This document shows, in pieces, positions 11,588 to 23,024 of a DNA stretch of 64,000 nucleotides; position 1 is the stretch's first letter; the number at the start of each line of letters is the position of its first letter. Both the position numbers and the translations under genes were made by a program. Source of the DNA: Marasmius tenuissimus (taxonomy: Eukaryota; Basidiomycota; Agaricomycetes; Agaricales; Marasmiaceae); assembly GCA_029532415.1 (NCBI GenBank), contig JAQOTA010000050.1:5394001-5458000 (forward strand), given 5' to 3'. The notes beneath the pieces were generated by a model. That model saw only the letters and a list, made by a program, of their open reading frames with translations. It ran no database searches and had not been told where the DNA came from.

Positions 11588-13641
11588 ATGAGGTTGTCAG
11601 TTGCTTCAATTGCCCTCGGGCTTCTCATGCACCACCATTTGGCTGCAGCCTCAACCGTCAAGCCTAGAAGAACTTCCTCGATGTTAATCAGTATGTCTAA
11701 TTCTTGAAGATGCACAATATCCCCTCTGATCCTATTCGATTGTAGACCCCGATGCTCAGCCTGACTTGCCCTCTCTTCGTGAAGCAAGGACGGCGTCCAC
11801 TGCCGTAGGTCTCAACCTCGACGACATCCAAGGCGACATTCTGTTCGTAGTTTCTCGCAACTGATCGATGCCTTCCATGTCTAAAATGACCATGATCTTT
11901 CTAGCGTCGGTATGAAAAAGGACAAGGAACTTTTCTACTTCTTCCAGATCACCGATGCCGCGAAGTTCAAGTCCAAGCTCGGGACAGACATTCATGGTCG
12001 GATCACTTCAACCACAAAACTGCTCGATGTTGCGACCCAGCCAATTACCGCTGTTAACATTGCTTTCTCACAGAGCGGGCTCTCCGTCCTGGGCGTCCAA
12101 GATGACCTTCTTGACTCCAACTTTAAACGTGGCCAGTTCACAGATGCCGGTGTACTCGGTGATCCTGGCACCGGAAACTGGGTGCAAGGCTTCGCAGGAA
12201 CGGGGATCCATGGTGTTCTTCTCCTTGCCTCTGACACTCAGAGCAACATTGACAGCGAATTGCAAAGCATCAAGACGGCACTGGGCGACTCAATCACAGA
12301 AGTTCACAGGCTTCAGGGTGCTCAACGACCGGGTAACGAGAAAGGACGCGAACGTCAGTAAACGTCCCTGAAGCCACTTGATTCTCGCTCACCACCTTGT
12401 CTTGTTTTAGATTTCGGTTACATGGACGGGATCAGTCAACCTGCTATTGAGGGCTTCAACGCCGGGCCACTCCCCGGACAATTCGTGGCAAAGCCTGGTG
12501 CTATTCTTGTCGGTGAAGACGGAGATTTCTCGAGCTCAGGCCGTCCAGGATGGGCCAAGAGTGGTTCCTTCCTCGCATTCCGTCAACTCAAGCAACATGT
12601 TCCCGAATTCAACAAATTTGTCGCCAACAATGCGTTATCAATTCCTGGACTCACTCAACAGGAGAACATTGATCTCTTTGGCGCAAGGACAGTCGGACGT
12701 TGGAAGAGTGTAAGTTGACATCGACAACAATTCTTCGCGTACTTTTTGCTGATCATACTTGTGAGCAGGGTGCCCCCATCGACCTTTCCCCCCTTCGGGA
12801 CGACCCAGCACTCGGCGCTGATCCTCAAAGAAACAACGATTTCACGTTTGACCATCCCGACCTTGGAAGTGCTTTTAACTTGCAAGATAATCAGACCTTC
12901 TGTCCCTTCTCGGCTCACATTCAAAAGACTCGCCCTCGCCACTCGCTGAACAACCCCGAGATCTCCTCCTTCCATATCATGCGTGCTGGAATTCCCTACG
13001 GACCTGAAGGTATAGTACCTTGGAATCGATAGAAAGAGATTACCACAGGCTCAACGTTCTGACTAGTGACCGAATCTGAGGTGTCCTCCCAGAAAACATC
13101 CGACGACCCCTCGCTCGAACGAGGACTTGCCTTTGGTACGGACCTACTCTCTGCATCTGTTTGCTGGATTGAATGAGCTGATCTCCCCAAGTTTCATATC
13201 AATCCAACCTCGGAAGCGGATTCGTCTTCATACAGTCATCATGGGTGGACAACTCCGGGTATGTTTCTTGCACCTCCTGCACGTCGAACACTGACTGACT
13301 GATCCCCTTTTCAAAGCTTCCCTAGAGGCAACGTTGTAAGTCGATACATCCGCGGTCTTTGATATCCCTCTCCTAATATCGTTCATACAGGGCGTCGACC
13401 CTATCATCGGATCCACCAACTCCGGACCTCCAGGAGACGCACAACGCACCATCACCGGTCTCGATCCCCTCAACTTCCAAAAGCCCATTGTCATTAACGA
13501 AGGTGAGCTGAGGTCGACGCTCGGATATCAATCTCACTTAAAAGCTGATGGATGATTCTTATAGATTTTGTCGTCTCCCGTGGCGGAGAGTACTTCTTCT
13601 CGCCCTCAATTTCCGCTCTCGTTTCTCCTTTGTCCCAGTAG
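11588..13641 (+). CDS. Secreted dye-decolorizing peroxidase (DyP-type haem peroxidase)
   Basis: Ten exons give a 503-residue protein: 11588-11690, 11746-11842, 11905-12332, 12411-12709, 12769-13009, 13067-13135, 13192-13258, 13317-13335, 13391-13502 and 13565-13641; all introns are GT...AG and every phase closes. The first 22 residues (MRLSVASIALGLL...AAAS) form a signal peptide. The DyP hallmark GxxDG is seen as GYMDG at 212-216, giving the catalytic acid Asp215. The sequence CPFSAHIQKTRPR places the haem-ligating His at 359, and RAGIPYG places the distal Arg at 381. Length and motif order fit fungal DyPs. Enzymes of this family use hydrogen peroxide to oxidise anthraquinone dyes, phenolics and lignin-related compounds outside the cell. 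It is single-copy and intact while the surrounding DNA is duplicated and decayed. A TATA box lies 79 bp upstream. Confidence 0.95.
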
Positions 13642-14400
13642 ATGATCAGACAGTAGCTTGGGCTTGGACTAAAAGGTTTACTTGTTTATCGGGTTATAGA
13701 TAGGCTTTTGCACTATAAGACAGAAAGGACTTTGTTCATATCTATAGGTTTTTTTATTGAAATAAGTAACACACGGTCTCCATTTCTTTTGCTGGTTGCG
13801 TGAGGTGTCTTGGATGCACGAAAACAAACTCCTGAGCCCTCCCGCAGCTCAGGCTTCCGATGATTAGACTTGAACGCGCCCGATGAAACACTGAGAGCTC
13901 GTTAACGTTGTTTATAGCGGCGGAGACACTTCGCTGCGTCATTTCCCCTATGAGTTTATTTTCAATGGCGTCGTTCGTGTAAACGCGTCGCAGAGAGCTT
14001 CTCTAGTCGTGTCGCATGCCAGGTGTTCCTGGCCACTTGAAGGCCCATGCAAGTAGACACAAGACCCGGAAGGAAATCGACTCACGTGCAGATTTCGATT
14101 GTCGCACTTCAGGGTAGTTACAGAGAACATCTCAGCAAGTTTTGTTTACTCCGTGAGGAAGTTCACTGTAATGTATATGTATCTCGAGCAGATGTGTTGT
14201 TCATAAGGTGTACTGGATACGTGTATCTCTGTGCAAACGAAATAAAAAGTGAATTTCTACAAACCCCACAGTCGGTAAAAGGAAGGAGAGGGAACAGGGG
14301 AACAGGGGAATGAACGAGCGTGCACTAAAAATCCGAATGAGACCATGTCTGAAACCGAACCTTAACAATCACGACGCCTTCCTATCGCTATTGGAGTCCA
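13642..14400. other. Peroxidase 3' region, no gene seen
   Basis: An AT-rich trailer follows the stop, with TTTTTTTATTGAAATAAG near 13749-13766 as a likely polyadenylation area. Nothing else is supported up to 14.4 kb. Confidence 0.4.
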
Positions 14401-15300
14401 GATGATAACCAACATCCGCTCCCTTAGTCTCGAGACTATCAACGTCCCTGTCCATGCTCGTGCGAGTGGTGACATTTCAAAAATTGGAACTCAGAATAAA
14501 GAGAAGCTGAACTCTTACTCAATATCTGGACTGGGGATGAAAAGCTCGAATGATCAAATCATGTCCCGGGCGGTTCGTGCGGTGATAAGGTTTTCGAGCG
14601 GACCAAAAACAGGAGTTTCCTGAGTAGTAGCAGATTCATGGCACAGAAATACTCGCAACGACCCTGACCAGCTGGGAAAAGATGATTGTGATGTGAGGGT
14701 ACTCAGATCAAGCTACAGCGTACCTTTGGACGGTTCTCACTGAAGGCATCGAATAACTTGAGCACCGGATGTCTGGGATAGGCATTGAAGTCGCCTCAAC
14801 TGAAGGCCAGGAGTCTGGTTGGTAGAACTAAGTTGGTTCGAACGCTTCCTGGGTCCTGTACGGAGTCATACCTGCCCAACGCACTGCTTTTTTTGACTGC
14901 ATTTCAAGTGGTCGAGAGAGACCATCTATGTAGTCCGACCGGTTCGAGGTTGTGCGTGTTTGATGACGGGGAATCGTGATGGCTCGTATGCACAAGGTGA
15001 GCCTCCTAGGTGAAGCAAGGCAGGAGTTCGTGGGCTACAGGTGAGTTGAATCTTTGACCGCACGTCCCGATCATGGCTATACGAGCTTTCACAATCAAAA
15101 ATGTTGAGCTCTAACTGGTCATCAACCGAGAGAACAAATTCACAGCAAAGTCTCGTACATACCTTTTGGCTCGAACCCCTCTATCTCGCGTTTCACGATA
15201 TCCGAATAAGTGGTGTTTCGTGTCTCGAAACCCTCTGAGCCAATCTCCGTAAATTTCAGAGCCTTGGGCATGCTGCACGGGTTCTTCATGGTCTTAGTTT
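14401..15300 (-). pseudogene. Remnant of repeated minus-strand gene D (unit 1)
   Basis: On the minus strand a segment reads FNAYPRHPVLKLFDAFSENRPK and meets a GTACGC donor. It matches the copy at about 49.1-48.9 kb, which reads FLASSEGGFKVYHEHPGLES then NRPE followed by an intron beginning GTACGC. The nucleotide match includes GAGCACCGGATGT at 14761 with AAGCCCCGGATGT at 49066, and TTCGAACGCTTCCTG with TTCGAATGCTTCCTG. A TGA interrupts the first segment here. The family is not recognised and the remaining sequence to 15.3 kb holds no clear exon. Confidence 0.35.
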
Positions 15301-15454
15301 TTTGTTTAGCTCATTAACAGTTGACTCAAACTTCACTGGCCAAAGTATGGGCGGCACAGACTGTTTGTTTGAGTTGTCAAAAATGAGAACGAATATGTGG
15401 AATCTATTATCTAGAAGGTGTTAGCTACAAGAAACCTTGTGTATGATGAGCAGA

Positions 15455-16027
15455 TTAGAATGAGAAGAAACCAAGTTGTATGCTCACCAAAGCCGCACAT
15501 TCTTCACTATGCATACATAAAGGACCGAGGGAGAGACGCAATGACCAGTGGTAAAATTGAGTTGGGAAGTTGAACTTCAGTCGGCCCATTGCCGCGGCCC
15601 GTCCGGGTCCACTTAAGCGCTCACGGGGTGAAATGGGACCACTCTCGACCGTCCGCGTCACCACTTCGTGCTATGGCTCCATCCTTCTGTCCTTGTTCCG
15701 CCAAGACTTTCGGTCCTTTACGATTGGATTTGCCACAAAGCCTTTCATTAATTCAACGTTAATTTTATGCAAGACAATCACGAACATCGACGCCTCCTTC
15801 AAGATCCTTCAGTCAACGCCCTTCCCCTTGTAATTCCGATCCAGCAGGCAGGTCAAGACACAAGGGGAAAGAGTGTACGGAAAAGAGAAGATGAATGCTG
15901 AGTTGAGGATCATGACAACGTGAGCTTGCAGGCATGAGGTACTATGAAGGTGGCAACGAGAGGTCCACGTTATGAGCTTTCGGTTGAAACGATTACATGT
16001 GTCTTGGGTGAGTCCTGTAGTTCTCAT
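15455..16027 (-). pseudogene. Remnant of family F, minus strand, hydrophobic segment (unit 1)
   Basis: A minus-strand frame contains AHVVMILNSAFIFSFPYTLS, a membrane-like helix. The copy at 50.1 kb has DADVVMIPIPTFVLYLVCIR at the same place, and shared flanking DNA is also seen near 57.9 kb. The stretch GTCGGCCCATTGCC...CCGTCCGGGTC at 15580-15610 matches 49768-49797. The frame is short and broken between copies, so this is a remnant of a small membrane or secreted protein, or a chance hydrophobic frame conserved by recent duplication. Confidence 0.3.
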
Positions 16028-16079
16028 ACCTTTGTCCTCGTCATTCTCCCGAATACACCGTTTCTTCTACGCTCTTAAC

Positions 16080-17853
16080 TCACTCCGGTCGCTCTGACAT
16101 ACGCCCCTTCCCCAGTATGGCGCTCAGTACCGTACCTCAAAACCCAAGTTGTCCTACGAAATGTATTCGGAAGGTTTAGCGGCACAGTGGATTCCAATGC
16201 CCCCCTTTCGTCGAGATATGTACCCCGAGATAACACTCAGTTCAACTGGTTTGCGCTCTGCTCGAGAACTCAAAGGCAGCGTCGTCAAATAGGCACGAGG
16301 AGCAATGAGTCTTGAGGCGTGAACAGGACTGCTTCTACTACTTCAAATGCCATAGGAGTCGACCACTTCGACCGCAATCACCGCTTATATGGGGTTCAAA
16401 TACGTTAGGCGAGCAAGTGTAAAGAAGCTCGGACATGGCAGCTGAGGCTGAGGACCTGAACGAGTCTGTTACCAGGGTCAATCGATGCAATTCCCAACAC
16501 GTATCACAGTCCATGCGGGAGTCATCGATACGGTTGTTCGTGATCTGGCCTACCATTGAATTCACTGGGCTACAACAGTGGATGCTACTATTGGTGACGC
16601 AAGTAGCGGCTATCTGCTTCCGTTCAACATTCCGTTCAATATTCCGTTCAACACTTGTCCGGTCCACGGTCAAGACTACCTTCGACTCCGCTGTTGTATT
16701 GCACTTAGCTACGACCACGTCTCAGATTAACGTGGGTCAATATGTCAAGGGTGGGTGAAGGCACGTTTAACGTGGCGAGTTTTGTATCTCGTTCACTCGA
16801 AGGTTGTGATGCTTGCTGACAGCTCTCGAATAGGTTGTACTATCAGCTTCCACCAATCCGCGCCCTGCTGGTATCCAAGATTTTAACGAGTGTTGCGTTG
16901 TGTTTCGCCCTTGGGTTGAACGAGATCTGGGGTGGGAGGCGAGGTGGCAATCGGACTTCTTTATGATTTCGAGCGATCCCGATAGTTGGCAGGAACAGGA
17001 CTCTGAGGGACCAACTCTGAAGCTTAGAATCCCATTGGATTCAGCTGTGAATGGAAGCCTATTGTGTCGGCCCACACTGTGAGTTCACAAAGTCTATCGT
17101 TCGTTATTGTACTTACTGTGCTTCTGCCTCCGGTCATAGTCGGTAAGAATCGTCTCCGAGCTGTCTTAGTCTCAAAGGGATGACTTCAGATAGCTATCCT
17201 ATAGCTAGTTTTCTCTCGTTGGTGGAGAGTCGAGTAGTCAGAGCAAATATGAGGTTCTTGCTATTTCTACTTCTCTTTCGTAATGGATCACTCGGACCTC
17301 AGGCCTCGCTATCCAGTGCCCAAAAGGCCAAAAGGCTGATGCTATACGTGAGGAGTCTACAAAAGCCATGACTAGACTGGCATATGCATGGAGTACATGA
17401 AGATTCCCCGGTAACATCCAGGTCTGACTTTTCCTGAGCGATCCTATCCCAATATCTAGCACACACTGGGACCCACAAGTCTTGCCTTCTCGCCCGCGCC
17501 TCTGACTATCCCGATCTCATACTCATCAAACCGGCAACCAGTCTCGAGGTCCTTGGATCGTGCTCCATTCGTACACTCGAGAACGATACCCTCAGTCGGT
17601 AGACCCAGACGTTGCTAATTCTATGCATACATTAATAAATCACCGCCGGCCCGACTTGTGGCCCGTACTACAAGAAATCTCAGTCTACCGTCATCCTTCT
17701 CTGAGCAAAGTTGAGGGACAGACTGTGTTATACTCAAAACTCACAGACCTTCCCGAGTTGAGAAGCGATATCATCAACACAGAAATAACTCAACCAAGCG
17801 ACCCGGAAATGTCGCCGGCATCCCCTCGAGATCAGTATGTCAAGGGAGGCTGA
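16080..17853 (+). pseudogene. Conserved 3' part of decayed plus-strand gene, convergent with A1
   Basis: The last open segment (17560-17853) ends in ...EMSPASPRDQYVKGG and a TGA. The same C-terminus appears before every A copy: DQYVKGG at 41065, DQYAKEDQ at 51869, NMYVKGG at 59881 and a diverged end at 29822. Further upstream are shared segments HFDRNHRLYGVQI (16360) and YPDLILIKPATSLEVL (17508, in another frame). Many stops and frame shifts lie between them, so the gene is broken. In units 2 and 3 the same 3' part directly follows family B, suggesting that B and this segment were one gene. Its stop lies 212 bp from the A1 stop. Function unknown. Confidence 0.4.
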
Positions 17854-18065
17854 ATCATAACAATAGAGACTAAAATAAAACGAGAATAAGCAACACGAAA
17901 ACAGGTCAACGTGAGATACACTACAAATCTATCTTTCTGAGATACGCGAGCCAAAACATATATACAAGGCAAACGAGAGAAACGTCCGTGAAATACGGGG
18001 CGATCGAGACCTCAATCCTCTCCACGTCGTCGACCCGAAACGATCTTCGAACCTTAATTAGTCCA

Positions 18066-21000
18066 TTACCACCCCAAAGCACCGTTCCCCTCCCCAGATT
18101 CACCACTCATCTCGTTCCAAGAAAGCAGCTGTGTCGACTGCATCAGAGGATCGAATGTATATTGCTGAGGATAATCGGCTGGCGCGTTCCAAGATTGATG
18201 AGAAACGAGAGGGTCAACACCGTTGGGAATGAGCATCGAAGGATAACCCTGAGGTGTATCCGCGGAAAACGGAACGTGAGTCTGGGCGTGAGTAGTCGAA
18301 TTGGACGGGTAGTAGGTAGCTCCGGGCGGGGAGAAGGGCGAGTTGGACGATGGATCGTGGTGGACTACAGCAGGGTTCCAATGCTCTTGAGGAGCAAATG
18401 AGCCGGGGAAGAGCGAGGGATAACTCGGGTCATGCATATGAGACGTAGGCACAACATCATGTTGGGAATACATGAAGTCGATGGGGACTGCTGAATCGGA
18501 CGGATAAGTGAGCGCAGGCGTAGAGTAGGAAGCTGGAGGGTGTGCTGGGCCGTTGTAGAATGTGTTTACAGTACCCGATGTTTCGACCTCGGACGTCCCC
18601 AACCACCCGGTACTCTGATCAGCACCGATATTGTATCTCGGTGCATTTGCAACGGCATTGACACTGGCATAAGCACTCGGAGTGGTATAATTCAAGTCCA
18701 TCATGCTTGTAGTGAGGCCGCTGACCGAGTTGGCGATCTCAGCACTGCTGTATGCGTTGAAGGGCGGCAGTGCGTCAAAATAGGTTGCCGCCGCTGTGTT
18801 TGACGACAGTTCGGGCCATCCTTGCGACTGGAGATGGGAAGATGATAGATGGGACATGGTATGAAATGACATGTTCATACCACGCGAAGCGGACGGCACA
18901 TCTCCCGACAAGGGGCCTGCGGGGTGAGAGGGATAGTGACATGGCGGTTGATTGCTATGGTAGCAGGGTGGAGCGACCTGCGATTGGTACCCTGAGCGTG
19001 GATGAGAATGATGCTGGGGATAGAGGTTGACTGGGTCTGCAAAGGAAAAAACCCTGGAGGGAAGCGGTTGCACAGGTCGAGAAGCTTGTCTATCCAGCGC
19101 TAGGTCTCGGTCATCGGCAGCATCGTCCTTATGACGAAGTTCCTGAGGATATGTTAGTGATGTGCACATCGAGAAAAAAGAATCAGCAGCGCACCGGTTC
19201 TGGATTATTCCTCTCGGCACCCCCAAATCCCATATCCATTCTCTGACGCTTGTTGGTAGCGCAACTCGAGCTGATAGTGGGATCGCTCCCGGCTTGGCTA
19301 CTAGCTATACAAATCGGGTCCCCAGCCAGTTTTTGGTCCATTGTATGCGATAGACACTCGGAATCGTTGCCAATGACGGGTCCATCGAGGCTGTCAGAGT
19401 GCTCTGCACCGAGGTAAGAGCCAGAACAAATGAATGAGAAATGGTCACACCTTGATCAACCTCCATGAACCGGTCTGGATGGTTGATGGGTTGAAGGTCG
19501 TGTTCACCATATCCAAGGTGTCGAGCGAAATCGGGAGCTACTGGGTCAAAGCTTCTGAGAGTGTGGTATCGCCGAATCAACTGGTAGCTGCTGCTGGACC
19601 AGGACTTTGAGCAGATCTCCCGATGAAAGAAATTGAATTCAAGGGGAAGGCCGAAGTCGCGACATGACTCGGGTGAAAGTCGATGTCGACCATCTTCGTG
19701 GAAAGACCAGAAGTGGAGATGCAAGGTTTCGTCGTCGAGGGGGTTGCGGGGAGGTGGACGGATGAAAAGGTATGTTGGCTGTTGGCGCCGTTGTCGGGTT
19801 TTGGAAGGGGATCCATCAATATCGCCATGCAACGACACCTCGGGATAGACAAGCTCTGGTCAATGTTAGCTAGTGAAAAAGGGAACACAAATGACGACGC
19901 ACTGTAAACACTTAGATCATCCTCCAACGATATTCCCAGAGATTGAAAGATGTTTGATGATTGACAAAGCCAGGTGTCTCTCACGTCCCCGTTCAGCTTC
20001 AACCGAAACCAAATTGTAGCATCTTCATCGAGTCGGAATCTACTCATGATTTTAGATACAGTGGCCTGTGATTTCCGAGCAGCTCACCTTGTCAATCCAT
20101 TTTCCAGCACCTTCCTCTCTACAGCACCCCAGCCACCCGTCCAGACGTTGTTTGCAAAGGCGATGGGGGTTGCGGTCAAAGTGGAAAAGATGGTCGGCCG
20201 ATGGAAAGATTCAGGCACATTTACGTCGCAATCAGCGTGGTCACCTATCGCCCGCACAAACACCTCATCAAATTCCTTCGACTTTTGGCTTGCCAGGAAG
20301 CGCATGAAAACATCTTCTTGAAGAAGTTCACTGGTCAAAGGTAGATTCTCCATCCTGAAATACCACCGGTCCCACTCAATATCTGACTTTGGCCCCTCTG
20401 GACCTAGACAGATCACTCCTCGGGTAGAATCCACCCACAGCTTCTCAGCTTCATGTTCTTTGCAACCAATTTTGCACTACATCAATTGCATGATCAAATT
20501 TGTTCCACCTCAATACTTCTGCTACTCACAATCAGATTCCAGAGATACAACGGACCAAGCTGCCCCAAACTCCTCTCAAAGTGCGAGATCGGTACAAGGC
20601 CTACAGAAAAAATCAACTTGACCACAGGAATTGCCAGGCACATACACACTTACCGTGCCAAAGAAGCAGTGACGGTATTGTTCCGATGTCAACAGCAAAC
20701 GCCTGCGCATTATTGGACAAACTGAAGATTCTTAAGCACGCAGGTGAATTTGGAACTCCACCAGACGTACCGCGCTCGCGAACAATTTCGAAAATCCTCC
20801 TCGAAGGCCTGTAATCAAATATTTGCTTTCGTTTGCTCTGTTCAAAGAGGATACAGAACTCACCCTGCGTGCATCCGGCCCACTGTAAGTCACCGATGTG
20901 AACCTGCCCTCCGTCCCAATCACTTTCACAGCACAGATAGTTTTGCTCGCAGTCGGAGGGCTCCGATACTTCCAAGGTTCCCGACGATATTCCGCAACAC

Positions 21001-21370
21001 AGACATTCTCAAGTCGATAAAAATCGCCACTTTTGACCTTTCGATACTGAATAATGGGCATCTGTAAGTCTCCGAGAGTCCGAGCTTCCTGCTTCGTCGC
21101 CAAATAACTCACGTCGTCAAATTCGGTATGCTCCTTCTCTTCTCGTTGGATGATCTGGTTGACCTGGTTTCCGTTGACGTGGATAACCATTGACGTAGTC
21201 GCAGTTGAGCTTGTTTCTTGTGCTCCTGCTGTACGCCCGTTAGTGGAGGGCAAAGCTATCATTCCAGTTGACATGCGACTGCTGTGATAGTTGTGCTGGT
21301 CGCCTTGAACGTGGCTAAAGATCCCGCCAGATATTGAAGGGTTCCGCGCATTTGGAAAGAACGTTGACAT
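18066..21370 (-). CDS. Family A, copy A1: intact 945-residue protein, function unknown
   Basis: Ten exons read from 21370 down: 21370-21113, 21046-20864, 20808-20771, 20721-20654, 20600-20530, 20476-20088, 20042-19903, 19855-19451, 19403-19195, 19142-18066. All introns are GT...AG and the frame stays open. Order in the protein: an N-terminal segment with PSISGGIFSHVQGDQHNYH (11-29); the start of the core with YRKVKSGDFYRLE; DIGTIPSLLLWHGLVPISHF; LLQEDVFMRFLASQKSK; a C-terminal core module with HFWSFHEDGRHRLSPESC; a basic patch NKRQRMD; then a tail of about 360 residues rich in Tyr, Pro, Ser, His and Asn. I recall Agaricomycete hypothetical proteins with the same motif order, but no activity is established. 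No signal peptide or membrane segment is seen. Nearly identical to A4. Confidence 0.8.
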
Positions 21371-21444
21371 GGGTGCCGTAGAGTGAAGGAGGAAGGAAGG
21401 GAAAAGAGGGTGTAGGGTGTCAAAGAAACGCAAGTCAAACACGC

Positions 21445-21450
21445 TTATAT
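21445..21450 (-). promoter_or_regulatory. TATA-like box of A1
   Basis: ATATAA on the minus strand lies 75 bp upstream of the A1 ATG. The same sequence sits 75 bp upstream of A2 and 72 bp upstream of A4, and a TATAAA sits 72 bp upstream of A5. Confidence 0.5.
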
Positions 21451-21520
21451 TACAAGCAAACACACCGCTTACACGCCTTTGAGCCAAATCAGTACATAGC
21501 GCCAATAACACGCGTCTTCC

Positions 21521-21561
21521 GTCCGCCTCTCGAGAGTTCTCCCAACTGAGCTACGTTTCCC
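21521..21561 (-). repeat. Fossil 5' half of a tRNA upstream of A1
   Basis: On the minus strand the sequence begins GGGAAACGTAGCTCAGTTGG and continues GAGAACTCTCGAGAGG. It has a 7-base acceptor-like 5' strand, a D-arm and a perfect internal promoter A box (TAGCTCAGTTGG). No T-arm B box or 3' acceptor strand follows, so this is not a working tRNA. It lies about 150 bp upstream of the A1 start, in the same orientation. Confidence 0.6.
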
Positions 21562-21639
21562 ATCCCGCTCTCTCTGTTGCCTTGTACTTCCACCTCACGC
21601 ATCTCAGACAACTAGGCCACCTCGAATCCAAACGACTTT

Positions 21640-21943
21640 CATCGTGCCTCCAATCCAGGATTGTCGCCAGCTCGACCTTTCCATGAGCATTATCGATATG
21701 AAAAGGTGAGCGTTGGCATGCTGTTTCGCCGGCGCTTCAGTTTCATTTCGCACACGATCGTAGTTCTATGAATTACTCACCGCAGTGATACACGTTGAGG
21801 GCACGCCCCTCTTCTCCCTCGATGGGTTCATGCTAGTCGGAACAGCCTACCGTGCCCTTGGGCCTTACTCCATACGAGGTCTTTTCTCGGCTCGGTCTTC
21901 GAGATCGGGCTTGACAACGTCAAAGAAGCAATACAGAGACTGA
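21640..21943 (+). pseudogene. Family G remnant, divergent from A1
   Basis: A plus-strand exon ending HYRYEK (21705) is followed by a GTGAGC donor; the acceptor CGTAG opens FYELLTAVIHVEGTPLFS and 59 codons to a TGA at 21943. In another frame the DNA continues as VFEIGLDNVKEAIQRLTR, which matches VFQIGLNDAEEVTWRLGS of the 55.9-kb copy, so a one-base deletion near 21870 relative to that copy breaks the gene. The family is not recognised; the readable parts look like a soluble alpha/beta protein. Its first exon starts a few hundred bases from the A1 start on the opposite strand, so the two would share an intergenic promoter region. Confidence 0.4.
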
Positions 21944-22669
21944 CAAGAGGAAGTTCTCATTTGGTACCACATCTTGAGCGAGGCGCTCGAGAATGTCACT
22001 TACACGGGTTGGGGTATCCATTACGGCGGCTTCGAAACGCGAAGGCCTCCCTTTCTAGAGTATCGTCTGATGATCTGAGGCTGAGCATGAGGAGGCTGCG
22101 GGCGCGGACCATTATTCGGTATAACTGACCTGAAAGCAGCGTGGGTTGAGAGGTACAACGATTCGATACATTCTTGAGGCTTCGTTGACCTTTGTGAGTA
22201 CGTATACGGGCAGACTTTTCCTTTTGGGGTAGGCGGGTCATCGAGGTGGAATACCTTAATCTCCACCGTAGTTAGATTCTCTTCTCAGGTGTGCCGCGGG
22301 GAGTACGAGGGGCTAGATCTTCATTCGGAGTTCAATGTGCAGTCGAATCATGTGAGAAGAGCGATCCAATCCACACAACTTAAGGCTTTAGCCTCTTGAA
22401 TACGTTTTCCATAGTTCAAAATGTCAGAACTGAAGCAGAAGCACGCTGGCGTCAGGACGGTGGTGCCTGTTTTTGGATAGGGGGCGGGTGCCCTGAGATT
22501 CGAGAATTTAGGCTCGTGAGTGCAGTTTATCACGGACAGAGGTGACCAGTATGTGTGCTTGATCTGTGGTTGTGTTCTGAAAGCATCGTAGTGTGCCTAA
22601 AGCTCGAGCTCCTCGGGAGATGGACGAGTCCAATATTAAGAAACAGCGTTGTCTGAGGGACAAGGGTCG
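21944..22669. other. Degenerate sequence matching 45.2-46.18 kb
   Basis: No intact gene. The phrases AGGCGCTCGAGA (21981, 45240), GTATCGTCTGATGATCTG (22062, 45337) and GAGTACGAGGAGCTAGAT-like (22299, 45808) show that the stretch was duplicated together with unit 4. Confidence 0.5.
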
Positions 22670-22735
22670 TTGGTGGTCATCAGGGACAACGAGCAGATAG
22701 GCTTTGTCAGCAGCCGCGGCGTTGACCATCACCAC
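22670..22735 (+). repeat. Structured ~70-bp element, copy 3
   Basis: Left arm TGGTGGTCATCAGG, centre GACAACGAGC agatag GCTTTGTC (a hairpin with AGC/GCT and GACAA/TTGTC pairs), then CAGCAGCCGCGGCGTTGACC and right arm ATCACCAC. The ATG of the F-box-like frame follows 17 bp later. Confidence 0.65.
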
Positions 22736-22751
22736 ATGTACCAATGCCATC

Positions 22752-23024
22752 ATGTTGTCGCTCGTTGTCCATAGCCTGTGTGCCGTTGACGACGACTTGT
22801 TGCTCAAGATCCTGTTGTCGAACCTTTCAGTGTTTTCACTTATCGACCTGCAAAATTTTCTCCTCAAGTTGGTCTCCCGCAACGCAACAATTCGACCCGA
22901 ATCCACGATATACTTTCCGAGTAATGTCCTTCGTTCGTTCGTATGCTCAGATAAAGCGAAGCGTTGTGTCGTTTTCATACAAGGGGTTGGAAATGAGGGA
23001 TTGCCTCGTTCAGAAGGTGGATAA
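22752..23024 (+). pseudogene. F-box-like N-terminal fragment
   Basis: From ATG 22752 the frame reads MLSLVVHSLCAVDDDLLLKI, then LLSNLSVFSLIDLQNFLLKL and VSRNATIRPESTIYF before running out at 23024. The pattern Asp-Asp-Leu-Leu-x-x-Ile-Leu...Leu-x-x-Leu fits the start of an F-box, a module that recruits targets to SCF ubiquitin ligases. Only about 70 residues are coherent and no substrate-binding region follows. A broken homologue lies at 46.28 kb. It starts directly behind structured element copy 3. The F-box call is by pattern only. Confidence 0.35.

Noticed and set aside
11566..13190. Minus-strand frames across the peroxidase
   Set aside because: Shadows of the plus-strand exons, which carry a signal peptide and all haem-peroxidase motifs.
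18540..19030. Plus-strand open frames over the A tail (also at 30.5-31.0, 42.0-42.3, 52.8-53.1 and 60.7-61.0 kb)
   Set aside because: They are antisense to the long tail exon of family A and recur only because the tail is conserved and low in stops on both strands.
20084..20475. Plus-strand frames over A exon 6
   Set aside because: The minus-strand exon is in phase with nine others; the plus frames have no splice context.
21541..21561. Functional tRNA gene upstream of A1
   Set aside because: Only the 5' half is present; no B box or 3' acceptor strand within 150 bp.
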